Assembly (NCBI GenBank): GCA_019744775.1
Contig: JAIETZ010000003.1
Coordinates: forward strand, 248,001 to 312,000
Reading direction: 5' to 3'
Length of the DNA: 64,000 bases
DNA from: Candidatus Obscuribacterales bacterium
Lineage (GTDB): Bacteria; Cyanobacteriota; Vampirovibrionia; Obscuribacterales; Obscuribacteraceae
Position 1 is the first letter of the stretch. Each line of letters begins with the position of its first letter. The notes under the pieces were generated by a model. That model did no database searches. It saw nothing but the letters and a program-made list of their open reading frames with translations, and was not told the DNA's origin. A program made the position numbers and the translations under genes. This document shows, in pieces, positions 19,368-28,738 of the stretch.

Positions 19368-19539
19368 AATAGGCGCGTACGCCGACTGTCTCATCTTACT
19401 TCCAGGGTCCCCACCCTATATTCCAAAAAGAATTATAGCGGTTTGTTCAAAAGGTGGGAATTAAAAGTAGCAGCCCTGTCGTTTGTATATGCGGTACTAC
19501 CTGTGGTGGGTTTCAATAGCCCGGCCAGGGGTATAAAAA

Positions 19540-19554
19540 TGTTGCTAGGCAACA
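19540..19554 (+). promoter_or_regulatory. Palindrome upstream of the Crp/Fnr-family gene
   Basis: Perfect six-base arms TGTTGC and GCAACA around TAG, about 85 bases before the regulator's start codon. Crp/Fnr-family proteins bind dyads of this size, and NtcA sites have GTA-N8-TAC half-sites, which this does not match. It may be an autoregulatory operator; evidence is symmetry and position only. Confidence 0.3.
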
Positions 19555-19638
19555 AATTCGCACTTATCAGCCGTTCTTTTATATAGACGGTCAAGAGGGT
19601 CAAAAAGTTCAAATACTGGCAACTGAATTTATCTTTCT

Positions 19639-20334
19639 ATGAAACAGCCACCAAAACCACCAGCCATGAAACAGAGCGATCTATTTGATTCGTTCAATCC
19701 ACTTGAGATGAACAAAATCGTCGGCATGGCTGGGGAGATTGAACTTCCCAAGCACCAGATCCTTTTTGCTGCTGGGGACAAAACCCAGGCTATCTACTTT
19801 ATAGAGAAGGGCCGCGTGCGTCTGTCACGTGAAGTGGACAATGGCAAGGAAATTCTTTTAGCTTTATTTGGTGCTGGCGACATGATCGCTGATGCCATAT
19901 GGGAATCCGGCTATCACGAGTGCACAGCCGAAACGCTTGAAGACTCAAAATTCTATGAGATTGGCGAGGAGGTCTTCCAAGAACTCTTGCGCACCAATCC
20001 TGAATTCGCTGGGCGCATTATTCAAATAGCCGGCTCAAGACTTAAGCAAGCCGAAGCTCGGATGGAAGATCTCGTCTTTCGCCAAGTGCCCGGCCGGGTT
20101 GCCCGTCTACTAATTACTTTGTCGGAGTCTTATGGCAAGGTGACAACCAACGGAATTCGGGTGGACTTTCGCCTCACCCACCAAGACATTGCCGACTTAG
20201 TGGGCTCGTCGAGAGTTACTGTCACCCAGGTACTCAATAAGTTCAAAACTAGCGGTTGGATAGATATTGAAGGCAAGCGGGTGACTATTCACAACAGTGA
20301 AGCTCTTGAAGACCTGGTAAATCACTTTCCTTAG
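19639..20334 (+). CDS. Crp/Fnr-family transcriptional regulator
   Basis: A 231-residue regulator with an N-terminal cyclic-nucleotide-binding-type beta-barrel (LPKHQILFAAGDKTQAIYFI, EKGRVRLSREVDNGKEI, FGAGDMI), a long dimerisation helix, and a C-terminal winged helix (LTHQDIADLVGSSRVTVTQV) with the recognition helix SSRVTVTQVLNKFK. The effector pocket does not show the canonical cAMP Arg-Ser pair, and no Fnr Cys cluster is present, so the ligand is unknown. The general pattern resembles cyanobacterial NtcA. An in-frame ATG at 19666 is an alternative start. It is divergent from recA and followed by tRNA-Arg. Confidence 0.88.
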   Translation: MKQPPKPPAMKQSDLFDSFNPLEMNKIVGMAGEIELPKHQILFAAGDKTQAIYFIEKGRVRLSREVDNGKEILLALFGAGDMIADAIWESGYHECTAETLEDSKFYEIGEEVFQELLRTNPEFAGRIIQIAGSRLKQAEARMEDLVFRQVPGRVARLLITLSESYGKVTTNGIRVDFRLTHQDIADLVGSSRVTVTQVLNKFKTSGWIDIEGKRVTIHNSEALEDLVNHFP

Positions 20335-20376
20335 TCAAAGTGAGCCACAATAAAGGGTCTTATGACAACCAGGCGA

Positions 20377-20382
20377 TATAAT
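20377..20382 (+). promoter_or_regulatory. -10 element of the tRNA-Arg promoter
   Basis: A perfect TATAAT, 10 bases before the tRNA's first base, fits sigma-70 transcription starting at about 20389. No good TTGACA-like -35 element exists at the standard spacing, so the promoter call rests on the -10 match and position. Confidence 0.5.
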
Positions 20383-20390
20383 TAAACGCT

Positions 20391-20466
<76 letters not shown>

Positions 20467-20492
20467 ATTATTTTTGCCATGGAAATTTTGCT

Positions 20493-23400
20493 GTGACCAA
20501 TGCAAAAACTCTAGCCCAGGTCGAGCTTATTGTCGGACCATATAGATCCGGCAAGACAGAACTTGTTCTCAAAGAGTTGGTTGAGTTCAGTCGCACAAAG
20601 CCATTGATGAATTCGCTCATCATGGTGCCGTCGGCTCGTTATCGCTCATTATTGAGTCAGCGGATTAAAGAGCAGCTAGCGCAATTTGCGGCGAATTCGG
20701 AAAAAGTATCAGGAATATTCGGGCTAAATATTCTGCCGTTTTACCAAGTCTGCCAAATGGTGCTTTCGCTTTCAGGTGAGGTCACGCATCTAATTCCAGA
20801 TAAGTTGCGTGCGCGAGTGATTTCGCTTGTTGTTGATGACCTCGTAGCACAAAAGAAATTGCCGATACTTGAACCTATAGCTGGATTTGTCGGTACATCG
20901 CCGGCATTGTTGGAGCTAGTCGATGCTTTTGAACGAGCGGGAATTTCATCTGCTGATGTGAAAGGACGTTTGTCGAAAGCGCCTCCGTCGCCGTACCATA
21001 ATGAACTTTCGCTTGTTTATGATGGTTATTGGAAAAAGCTTGACCAGTTAGGTCTTCTGGATCAAAGACGCTTGGCGTTTCAAGCGTGTGAGGTTTTGCA
21101 ATCCAAAAAGATTTCCGGATTGAATTTAGACTGGCTTATCTGTGACGGATTTGACCGGATAAGCGGATTGCAAGCAAAAGTAATTGAAGGTTTGTCAGCG
21201 CACGCTACAAAGACGTGCTTGCTTTTCGACTTCGAACCGGAGCAAGAATCGCAGTTGAAGCAGTATCAGTGGAAAGAGCGTGGATACATTGACCTCGTCA
21301 ACGTGCTTAAGCCAAAGATGCGTTCGACCAGTGCAATACAAGGTGTTAAAAGAACCGAGGAAGTATTTAGCGGATTAGATCGCTTCGTCGAAATTCAAGA
21401 AATCGCTCGGCGGGCTAAACAGCTAATTGTCGATGGCAGGCGTCCAAGTGACATTCTGGTTACAGCTCGTCAAATAGGGCCGTACAAGGCGGCCGTGATT
21501 GCGGCATTTCGCAACTTCGGCATTCCGTATTTTATGGATGAAAGCATAGCGCTTGTCGAATTGCCGCTAATTCAATTCCTCATGCGTTTGATGAAGCTAG
21601 CCAGTAGCGACTTCAAGCGTTTTGATGTCGTTGCGTGCTTGCGCAGCCCGTTTTTTGCCGGTGATCGAATTGGTATAAGCAAAGAGCTTGTTTCTGAAAT
21701 TGATTCGATAACACTGACAAAGCAGCTTGTTTCCGGGAAAGAGCGCTGGCTTAAAGCATTTGCTGACAAGCCGGAGTATGCGCAGAAAGTGCAAGGTCTT
21801 TTTGACGCTGTTATGCCGCCGGTAGAAAAACGCTCAATTACCGAGCACTGCATTTGGTTGGAAAATCTAATTGACCATCTCCTGGTAATAACCAAGGAAG
21901 ATGATCTCGCTCAGCAGTTGTTTAAGGGCTACGACCGTCGGGCTATGCTAGAAGTGCGCAATACGATTGCATTGCTTATTCAGGAAGAAAGAATTTTCGA
22001 TTTGCCGAAAGTTTCTTACGAGACTTTCATCAAGTCATTTGAAAAGCTTATTGAGGACAGTAATTTCCGCAGCCAGCCGGAACACCCTGATTGCGTGACG
22101 ATTTGTTCGGCAGAACTTGCACCCAACAAGTCCTTTGAAGCGGTATTTATTGCAGGACTTGTTGAAGGACAGTTTCCGCAGCGCTCAGGAGCCAGTGGAT
22201 TTGCCGGCGGCGATGAGTTAGCCGCTTGGGCCAAATTGGGAATTGAGATAGACAATCCAAGATCGCATCCGACTTATGAATGGGCACTATTTCGTGCACA
22301 AATAGATAGAGCAAAGTCCTTTGTCAGTTTGTCTTATCCTCACTATGAATTATCCGGTCAAGAGTGTGTGCCTTCTTTCTTTCTGCAGAGTGTTGAAAAG
22401 AAAGCCAAGGTATTTGTCGCCCCATATCAAAACTCCCTAACTAACCCTGCATCTGCTGTTGATGCAATCAATGGCTGGCACTGGCGTCATGAGGGACTGG
22501 AGAGCGACTTTGCAAGTGTACCTGCAATAAATAAACTAGAGACGAATTTGTCCGGGCGTATTGGCTTGTCGCAGATGCGCATATTAGGAGGTAATGAAAG
22601 TCTCTACAACGGCTGGCTGGTTGATCCGGTGAAAGCTGGTGTCTTGAAAATTGATATGCCTGAGCACTTTAGCGCCAGCAGGCTCAATGATTATGGTAGA
22701 TGCCCATTTCGCTATTGGGTATCACATGTATTGAATTTAGAGCCACGTATTGAGCCGGAAGCAGGTTTGTCACCGAAGCTATTGGGTAATCTCCACCACT
22801 ACATTCTAGAGACATTTTTCAAAAAGCTGGCGACTAACAAGATAGATTTCTATTTGGCGCCTAAGGAAAACATTGCTGAACTGCTGGATGAGGCAATCAA
22901 GTCTGGTTGGTCCTGGATTGAAAGACGAGAAGAATTTTTGCCAGGTAAGTTCTGGAAGTACGAACAAGAAGATATTGCGTTTCGTTTGCGTAGACTAATT
23001 GCTCGTGAGCGTGAGCGCGGCATCGCTGATAAGGACCAGTTTGCGCCGTATATGTTTGAAGCGTCTTTCGGACGAGACAATTCGCCGATGTTGGAACTTT
23101 CAGGAAAGGACAAAGTGTCCATCCGTGGTCAGGTTGATCGTATCGATGTGACAGGTGCGTCCGGAGCACAGAAAGTCAGGCTAATTGACTACAAGACTTC
23201 CAGTCAGGCTATTTCAAAGGCAGATGCAAGCCAAGGCAGAAATATGCAATTGCCGTTGTACGCACTGGCGGTTGAGCGAGCAATTATGCCCGGTAGTCAT
23301 GTCTCTAAGGCAATGTACGTCAGCATCAATTCAGGAGAAGTCGTTGGTACGCTGGACTTTGATGAGCCTGGCACTGATGAAGATTCAAATCTTCTACAAC

Positions 23401-23558
23401 TCACGGAAGAGTATGTGCAAACATATGTGAAAAACATGCGCAGTGGCGACTTTCGCGTTATGCCTAACGGCGAACATGTCTGTAAGAGTTGCATCCACAA
23501 AAAATCTTGCCGGATAAGCGAACTGATGGAAGTGGAGGCAGCCGATGAGTCTGACTAG
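20493..23558 (+). CDS. addB: AddB-like helicase/exonuclease subunit
   Basis: A 1021-residue partner of AddA in the RecBCD-equivalent double-strand-break resection complex. The inactivated-helicase half starts with a Walker A (GPYRSGKT, about residues 14-21). The C-terminal half has an AddB-type nuclease: FSASRLNDYGRCPFRYW, then the catalytic strand VRLIDYKTSS, and a Cys cluster CKSCIHKKSC (Cys997, 1000, 1006). Together with the Cys of CPFRYW this gives the four ligands of the AddB iron-sulphur cluster. GTG start. Its last 14 bases overlap addA. Family assignment is secure. Confidence 0.88.
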   Translation: MTNAKTLAQVELIVGPYRSGKTELVLKELVEFSRTKPLMNSLIMVPSARYRSLLSQRIKEQLAQFAANSEKVSGIFGLNILPFYQVCQMVLSLSGEVTHLIPDKLRARVISLVVDDLVAQKKLPILEPIAGFVGTSPALLELVDAFERAGISSADVKGRLSKAPPSPYHNELSLVYDGYWKKLDQLGLLDQRRLAFQACEVLQSKKISGLNLDWLICDGFDRISGLQAKVIEGLSAHATKTCLLFDFEPEQESQLKQYQWKERGYIDLVNVLKPKMRSTSAIQGVKRTEEVFSGLDRFVEIQEIARRAKQLIVDGRRPSDILVTARQIGPYKAAVIAAFRNFGIPYFMDESIALVELPLIQFLMRLMKLASSDFKRFDVVACLRSPFFAGDRIGISKELVSEIDSITLTKQLVSGKERWLKAFADKPEYAQKVQGLFDAVMPPVEKRSITEHCIWLENLIDHLLVITKEDDLAQQLFKGYDRRAMLEVRNTIALLIQEERIFDLPKVSYETFIKSFEKLIEDSNFRSQPEHPDCVTICSAELAPNKSFEAVFIAGLVEGQFPQRSGASGFAGGDELAAWAKLGIEIDNPRSHPTYEWALFRAQIDRAKSFVSLSYPHYELSGQECVPSFFLQSVEKKAKVFVAPYQNSLTNPASAVDAINGWHWRHEGLESDFASVPAINKLETNLSGRIGLSQMRILGGNESLYNGWLVDPVKAGVLKIDMPEHFSASRLNDYGRCPFRYWVSHVLNLEPRIEPEAGLSPKLLGNLHHYILETFFKKLATNKIDFYLAPKENIAELLDEAIKSGWSWIERREEFLPGKFWKYEQEDIAFRLRRLIARERERGIADKDQFAPYMFEASFGRDNSPMLELSGKDKVSIRGQVDRIDVTGASGAQKVRLIDYKTSSQAISKADASQGRNMQLPLYALAVERAIMPGSHVSKAMYVSINSGEVVGTLDFDEPGTDEDSNLLQLTEEYVQTYVKNMRSGDFRVMPNGEHVCKSCIHKKSCRISELMEVEAADESD

Positions 23559-26500
23559 CGAACAGCAGTTGGCTGTCGAAGCCATTGACAAAAATGTGCT
23601 TGTTTCCGCTGGTGCAGGCTCCGGTAAAACGCACGTACTTGTTGAGCGCTTTCTAGAGATACTGCGCAAAAACAGCAGGCTGTCTGTCGGAAATATTATT
23701 GCCGTAACCTACACTCATAAGGCTGCTGATGAAATGCGCAGTCGCTTGAAAGAGCGGATGGAGTCGCTGAGCAAGGGCGAAGAAGCTAGGCGCTGGCAAG
23801 AGTGTCTGGCTGAACTTGATGGAGCCAAAATAGGCACTATTCACTCCCTCTGCCAGTCTATACTGAAGTCTTTTCCGGAAGAAGCGATTGTTGATCCGGC
23901 ATTTTCTGTTTTGGATGAAATGGAGGGCGCCGAGCTTCTCAATGAGTGCTTGGAGGAAGTCCTTTACGAATCGGTGAGCGCCAGTCCCGAAATACACGAC
24001 TTTCTCACCGCGTATCCGGTAGATGCTGTACGCAAGTGGCTTGAATCGCTTGTCAAATCACCAATTACTTTCTTTGAAGCACGTGAAAAGCTTGGCAAAT
24101 TCGAGGATCAAGACTTTGCGAAAGTATTTGCTGATGTAGCGGCACAGGTTAAAGAGCGTGTTGTAAGGGACATTTGCGCTGATAAGCGGTTCGGACATGT
24201 GCTTGCCGAACTAGCTCCGTCATTTGCAGACGATGCTAACAAATTGGAGCAACATCGCCGTAATATCGTAAATTTGGCGTCTAAAGTTTTAGCCGATGGT
24301 TCGTTTGACGAACGATTCCAATGTCTGAGAGAAATCAAGGCAATTTCGGTTCGCACATCAGGTGGTAATGGCGAAGATGCCAAAGCATTGCGTCAGGTGA
24401 TTAGCCGGCTGAAAGACATCAATAAAGCGTATTTGCCTGAGTTTTCTGACAGCTTAAATGAAGCGGATGCCCAAGCTATTGCCAGCATTAAGGCATTGAT
24501 CTATTTGGCTGACAAAGTACTGGATAGTTTCAATGAGAAGAAGCTGGCGCATCAAAAGTTGGATTTCAATGATCAAATCATGCTTGTTTATAAGTTGCTT
24601 TCCAACAAGGCGAGTCGCGCGCGCAAGCATTACAATCAGATAATTGCTGCAATACTCATAGATGAATTTCAAGATACTAATGCCATTCAGGCAGAGATAC
24701 TGGAGTCGCTTTTGGGTCCGCAAGCACGCCTGTTTTTGATTGGCGATGATAAGCAGTCAATTTATAAATTCCAGGGCGCAGAAGTCGAGACATTCAACCG
24801 TTGGCGGAAACGTATTGTCGATAAGAATGCCGATGGACTACTTGTCGAACTAAACAAATCATTTCGCAGCCATCCGGAAATTGTTGCCTTTGTCAATTAT
24901 GTATTTGCAGGACTGCTTGATGATAGCGTAATAGACTATCGAGCTAGATTCCAGTCGCTTAGTCCCAATCGTACAGACGCTGCGCAGTCACCGCGCGTGG
25001 AACTTGTCGCATTTGATGGAAGTGATGAAGAAGGTAGTCGGAAAAACCTGAGCGTGCGTCTCACGGAAGCAGATGCCGTTGCTTGCTGGATTGAAGAAAA
25101 AATCAAGAAGCAGGCTGTAGTCTTTGAAAAGGCAACCTCTACAACGCGACCAATTGCCTACGGTGATTTTGCCGTGCTTGTGCAAGCTAGAAAAGACTTT
25201 GTGTACATCGAGCAAGCTTTAGCTAGTCACAACATTCCTTACATAACGATTGCTGGAAGTGGATTGTTGTATGCGCAGGAAGTTTACGATATTGAATCCG
25301 CGCTTGCCTTTTTGTGGTGCCCGGAAGACAGCCATGCTTTGATGACCATACTGCGCTCGCCACTAGTTGGCTTAAGTGATGATGTCATTCAAAAACTGAT
25401 GATGGCGGCAAAGGACAGTCAATCCCTGTGGCATTATCTGAAATCAGCGACAGTAGAAGATGTCAGACCAGCCGTAGATATGCTCAACTCGTGGTTGAAG
25501 CATGCGTCTGCGGAGTCTGTGGGCAGGCTGGTTCAGACAATTATTGCCGACAGCAATTATGAGACGATTTTGCTCGCACTGCCAAACGGTAAGCAACGCT
25601 CTCGCAATATTTGGAAATTCCAGCAGCTGTCTTTCGATCACAACCATATGCCTATCGGTGAATTCTTGCAGGCGTTACAAAGCATGCGTGAACTGGCGGT
25701 ACGGCAATCTGCTGCACCGCTAGACATGGGCGATTCAGTCAAGCTTATGACTATCCACGCCTCTAAGGGATTAGAATTCCCTGCTGTAATTCTTCCGGTG
25801 TTGGATGGCAAGGCAATTAGCAATTCACCTAAGCTAATTTTCCACAGACAATTTGGCATGGCTTTCAATTGCGCGCGTTCTAAAACCGATGAAGTGCCGT
25901 CCCTGTATGCGGCAGCTAATCACATGGAACGCGACATGCAGATAGCCGAAAAGAAACGGCTATTCTATGTGGCTGCCACTAGAGCCCGCGACTATTTGTC
26001 ATTGTTTATCGAATACGATGGCGGAGATAGAGCTTCCTTTGCCGACTGGATGACTTCGATTGTCGACATCGGTGCCATTGATGCTGATGTCGGTATTGAA
26101 ACAAAGACGTTGGACAAAAACTGCTCAATTCAATTGCGTCGAGTGGACAGCGAAGCTTTAACCATTTGGCAGGAAAGTGTATTTGAATCAACAACTGGCG
26201 ACAAGTTACAAGTTGAGTCCAGTGTATCTTTCAATGAGAACATGATTGAACCTGTTTCTGTGGTGCTAACTGAGCCGACGGTTGACTGGCAATTGCTTGG
26301 TCGAATAACGTCAGCGACAGATGCGCCCGTGATTGCGCCAACAGTTTTAGGGCAATTCTTCCATCTGATCATGCAGCGCTGGCAGCCGGGTTGGAAGAAA
26401 GTGCCGGAAAAAGTTTTGAATGAGTTGGCACATCACAAAGAAGTCCGCGCGATTCATGCTGAGCAAAGAAAAGCACTAATAGCTGAGGCTGAAAAGCTTG

Positions 26501-26829
26501 TTGAAACATTTGTCGCCAGCGAGCTTCACACTATTCTTAATTCGTCCGTACGGACTTTCCGTGAAATCCCGTATCTGATCTCAGCGCGGGAAGGTCGCCC
26601 TGATTTGTTGTTGGAAGACAGCAACGGACAATGGCGAATCATCGACTTTAAGGTGAATAAGGCTGAATTCTTGGAGTTGGACAAAGAGCAGTTAAGGAAA
26701 TATCGCAAGCAAGTCCTAGGGTATCTGGAAGACATCGAGACACTTACCGGCATTCGCGCAAATGCATTTCTCTACTTTGCCAGAGAAGGAAGATTAGAGC
26801 CTGTAGCCTTGGAGCCAAGCATGGTCTAG
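23545..26829 (+). CDS. addA: AddA-like UvrD-family helicase-nuclease
   Basis: 1094 residues; the motor and nuclease subunit for double-strand-break end processing. Superfamily 1 motifs appear in order: Q-motif LTSEQQLAVEA, motif I AGAGSGKT (22-29), motif II DEFQDTN, motif III GDDKQSIYKFQGAE, motif IV KSFRSHPEIV, motif V TIHASKGLEFPAVI and motif VI RLFYVAATRARDYLSL. The C-terminal RecB-type nuclease has RPDLLLED, WRIIDFKV and YRKQVLGYL. Translationally coupled to addB by overlap. The stop lies five bases from the convergent HicB-like gene. With recA at 18.2 kb, the window holds core recombination functions. Confidence 0.92.
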   Translation: MSLTSEQQLAVEAIDKNVLVSAGAGSGKTHVLVERFLEILRKNSRLSVGNIIAVTYTHKAADEMRSRLKERMESLSKGEEARRWQECLAELDGAKIGTIHSLCQSILKSFPEEAIVDPAFSVLDEMEGAELLNECLEEVLYESVSASPEIHDFLTAYPVDAVRKWLESLVKSPITFFEAREKLGKFEDQDFAKVFADVAAQVKERVVRDICADKRFGHVLAELAPSFADDANKLEQHRRNIVNLASKVLADGSFDERFQCLREIKAISVRTSGGNGEDAKALRQVISRLKDINKAYLPEFSDSLNEADAQAIASIKALIYLADKVLDSFNEKKLAHQKLDFNDQIMLVYKLLSNKASRARKHYNQIIAAILIDEFQDTNAIQAEILESLLGPQARLFLIGDDKQSIYKFQGAEVETFNRWRKRIVDKNADGLLVELNKSFRSHPEIVAFVNYVFAGLLDDSVIDYRARFQSLSPNRTDAAQSPRVELVAFDGSDEEGSRKNLSVRLTEADAVACWIEEKIKKQAVVFEKATSTTRPIAYGDFAVLVQARKDFVYIEQALASHNIPYITIAGSGLLYAQEVYDIESALAFLWCPEDSHALMTILRSPLVGLSDDVIQKLMMAAKDSQSLWHYLKSATVEDVRPAVDMLNSWLKHASAESVGRLVQTIIADSNYETILLALPNGKQRSRNIWKFQQLSFDHNHMPIGEFLQALQSMRELAVRQSAAPLDMGDSVKLMTIHASKGLEFPAVILPVLDGKAISNSPKLIFHRQFGMAFNCARSKTDEVPSLYAAANHMERDMQIAEKKRLFYVAATRARDYLSLFIEYDGGDRASFADWMTSIVDIGAIDADVGIETKTLDKNCSIQLRRVDSEALTIWQESVFESTTGDKLQVESSVSFNENMIEPVSVVLTEPTVDWQLLGRITSATDAPVIAPTVLGQFFHLIMQRWQPGWKKVPEKVLNELAHHKEVRAIHAEQRKALIAEAEKLVETFVASELHTILNSSVRTFREIPYLISAREGRPDLLLEDSNGQWRIIDFKVNKAEFLELDKEQLRKYRKQVLGYLEDIETLTGIRANAFLYFAREGRLEPVALEPSMV

Positions 26830-26833
26830 CCTT

Positions 26834-27346
26834 TTAGGCAGTTCGCGATTTGGCTCTGGAAGATTTTTTTCGTTGTCTTTTATTCGTATCGAAATTTACA
26901 CTTTTTAGAAGTTGTTTCGCCTGAGATTCCGTCAACGTAACGCTTGCCGTAAGCAACTTCTCTTGCAACGGTTCTTGGTCTAGTTTTGCTTTGGAGGTTT
27001 CCATGGATGCTTGGTAAAATGCGTACAAAAAATCAAGTAGTTCGCCTTGGGAGCAACCAAAATCGCTCACTAATCCCTTGATGCCTTTTCTCGTTTTGGG
27101 AAGTACGTCAGTATTTAGTGCAAGCCGTCCTTTCGACGGTCTCCCTGGTTTATCATATTCCGCCATGGTGCCTTCCAGGTAAGCTTCGTAGGCATCATCT
27201 AGCAAATTGGAGAATAGTCGATGTGCTTCTTCTTCTGTTTCTCCAATTCCTGAACAGCCATCCAGTAGTGGAGATTCAACTATGTATTCGTCATACTCAC
27301 TGCTCAAATAGCACACGGCTGTTCGGGCTATTAATTGCTTATTCAT
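26834..27346 (-). CDS. HicB-like antitoxin with C-terminal extension
   Basis: 170 residues. The N-terminal part resembles the partial RNase-H fold of HicB antitoxins (YDEYIVESPLLDGCSGIG, then TEEEAHRLFSNLLDDAYEAY). The remainder is longer than in classical HicB: GRPSKGRLALNTDVLPKTRK, GCSQGELLDFL, and a Lys/Arg-rich tail (TNKRQRKKSSRAKSRTA) probably involved in DNA binding. It overlaps the upstream small gene by four bases, the usual compact toxin-antitoxin arrangement. The HicB-like reading is moderately supported; whether the pair is toxic is unknown. Confidence 0.6.
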   Translation of the reverse strand: MNKQLIARTAVCYLSSEYDEYIVESPLLDGCSGIGETEEEAHRLFSNLLDDAYEAYLEGTMAEYDKPGRPSKGRLALNTDVLPKTRKGIKGLVSDFGCSQGELLDFLYAFYQASMETSKAKLDQEPLQEKLLTASVTLTESQAKQLLKSVNFDTNKRQRKKSSRAKSRTA

Positions 27347-27567
27347 TTTGATTTTTCCTGTTCGCGCTTTGCCTTGATCTTTTTCAAAAACACATCTAGA
27401 TAAAACGATTTTACGTACCGACCTTTAACAGTGGCGAAGCTGCATATCCATCTACCGTCTTGCAAATCGATAATGTCACATTCTTTAGTTCGTTTGCGAA
27501 TCATGCAGTGCCAAGTCTTAATGAGGGCTTCAAAGTTGCGAAGACTTATAGGGGATTTCCCTCCCAT
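27343..27567 (-). CDS. Small basic protein, candidate HicA-type toxin
   Basis: 74 residues from ATG 27567. The upstream in-frame ATG (27573) sits on the GGAGG ribosome-binding site, whereas 27567 has GGAGG six bases upstream, so 27567 is preferred. The sequence is basic, with a conserved-looking core (KECDIIDLQDGRWICSFATV, then KGRYVKSFYLDVFL) and a Lys-rich tail. Size, charge and four-base overlap with the HicB-like gene suggest a toxin partner, but the typical HicA GSH catalytic-His motif is not seen. A small unknown protein is the alternative. Confidence 0.5.
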   Translation of the reverse strand: MGGKSPISLRNFEALIKTWHCMIRKRTKECDIIDLQDGRWICSFATVKGRYVKSFYLDVFLKKIKAKREQEKSK

Positions 27568-27753
27568 AAGCATCCTCCGACTGTGATATTTTCATAATAA
27601 TACAAGGCAGAAGAAAGAGCAATATGTGGCAGAACTATTAATGAACCCAGTTTGAGAAGCAGCGCCTTTGGGTATATAGAATCAAGTCATATTCACATTT
27701 CTACTGAACTGGCCAGGTGGGCAGGAATAATTCCTCCAGTGTCAGGATGAAAT

Positions 27754-28164
27754 ATGAGAACGAAAGAACTTAAATGCTTTTGGCGAACACCAGTTTCGCA
27801 CGTTAAATCTCTAGACCTAGTCTCTTGTAGCATGACGTCGTCGCTTGAAGTCACCGTATTGGAAATGAGGGACTCAGAGCCGTTTGGCAAAGATGTGATT
27901 TCCTATCGGTTCATGTGGCGAAACTTGAACGTCTTCGCTTATCGTGTGATTAATGAAGAACAAACACACCCTGGTCAGGACAACCTTATACCTGACGACG
28001 TGAGTAGTTGGACATACGAAATAGGTGGCTCAAAATGGATTGCCGAATCGAATCGAGCTGATGGTGGACAAGAATTAGCTGATTTGCGTCACTTCGTCAT
28101 TCTTACACGTGACTATAAGGTGGAGGTGCTGTCGGACAAAGCGCCCGGTTGCGAAATCATCTGA
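27754..28164 (+). CDS. Hypothetical protein, 136 residues
   Basis: I do not recognise this protein. ATG 27754 is preceded by AGGATGAAAT, a weak to fair ribosome-binding site. It is soluble, with three Cys in the N-terminal half, alternating strand-like segments (SSLEVTVLEM, YRFMWRNLNVFAYRVIN) and a C-terminal strand (HFVILTRDYKVEVLS). No signal peptide or membrane segment. It sits between the HicAB-like pair and the prepilin peptidase, and its stop is four bases from the convergent peptidase gene. It may belong to the accessory pair. Confidence 0.5.
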   Translation: MRTKELKCFWRTPVSHVKSLDLVSCSMTSSLEVTVLEMRDSEPFGKDVISYRFMWRNLNVFAYRVINEEQTHPGQDNLIPDDVSSWTYEIGGSKWIAESNRADGGQELADLRHFVILTRDYKVEVLSDKAPGCEII

Positions 28165-28168
28165 ACTC

Positions 28169-28726
28169 TTATCCAAAGAATTTCGGCAAGTATTGGTCAA
28201 GTAATACAGCGCAGATAACTCCGGCGAAGATAGCAGGTCCGAGGGGCATGTACGATTTGCGCATTTGTTGGATGCGGGCTAAGTCTTCGGCGGTGATTTG
28301 GTGAGCTGCGCCTTGTCCGATTATTTGCATGAAGATTTTGTGCCAGGGTACAGCAATTGCAACGCGGCCTATTCCGAATATTCCGTAGAAGATGCAGAAG
28401 TAGAAAAAGACATAGAGGGCTGGTTTGGGTCCGAGAAATGCTCCGGTTGCGGCCATTAGCTTGATGTCGCCGAAGCCTTTTCGGTTTTTGGAGTCTGCTT
28501 GTGGTAGCAGAAGAATGGGCATTGCCATAAGTAATGCGCCGGCAAACCAACCGCCGACGGCCATTAGAGCGCCGGAAATGCCTGATTGGTAAAAGTGCAG
28601 GGCAATAGCAACAGCTGCAGCAGGAAATGTGAGGACGTTGTAGATTTTTCGGGTTTTTAAATCTGTGACTGTGCCGATGGCAACAACCAACAAAGCTAAA
28701 AGTTGTGCCAGCGTTGGCGTGGGCAT
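28169..28726 (-). CDS. Prepilin peptidase, A24/TadV type
   Basis: A 185-residue membrane aspartic protease that removes leader peptides from type IV or Flp prepilins. Two catalytic Asp are visible: Asp in GTVTDLKTRKIYN after the first helix, and Asp in RKGFGDIKLM (the GxGD motif). The short form, without the N-methylase Cys domain, is typical of TadV/CpaA. About five to six hydrophobic helices. It lies 12 bases downstream of ridA on the same strand. CpaB at 9.2 kb suggests a Tad-type pilus whose genes are dispersed in this genome. Confidence 0.9.
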   Translation of the reverse strand: MPTPTLAQLLALLVVAIGTVTDLKTRKIYNVLTFPAAAVAIALHFYQSGISGALMAVGGWFAGALLMAMPILLLPQADSKNRKGFGDIKLMAATGAFLGPKPALYVFFYFCIFYGIFGIGRVAIAVPWHKIFMQIIGQGAAHQITAEDLARIQQMRKSYMPLGPAIFAGVICAVLLDQYLPKFFG

Positions 28727-28738
28727 GCAAGTCCTCTA

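Larger units (their letters stand above)
19306..19638. other. 333-base divergent regulatory region between recA and crp-like gene
   Basis: No protein-coding signal. It contains the recA ribosome-binding site and leader hairpin (19330-19347), a GTTC-N5-GAAC dyad (19355-19367), an AT-rich stretch near 19428-19445 and a TGTTGC-TAG-GCAACA dyad (19540-19554) on the side of the Crp/Fnr-type gene. GGTATAAAAATG just before that last dyad may carry a -10 element. No tRNA-like or riboswitch-like fold was recognised. Confidence 0.6.

Noticed and set aside
27693-27890. 65-residue minus-strand ORF over the start of the 136-residue hypothetical
   Set aside because: No RBS, overlaps a better candidate, no domain.
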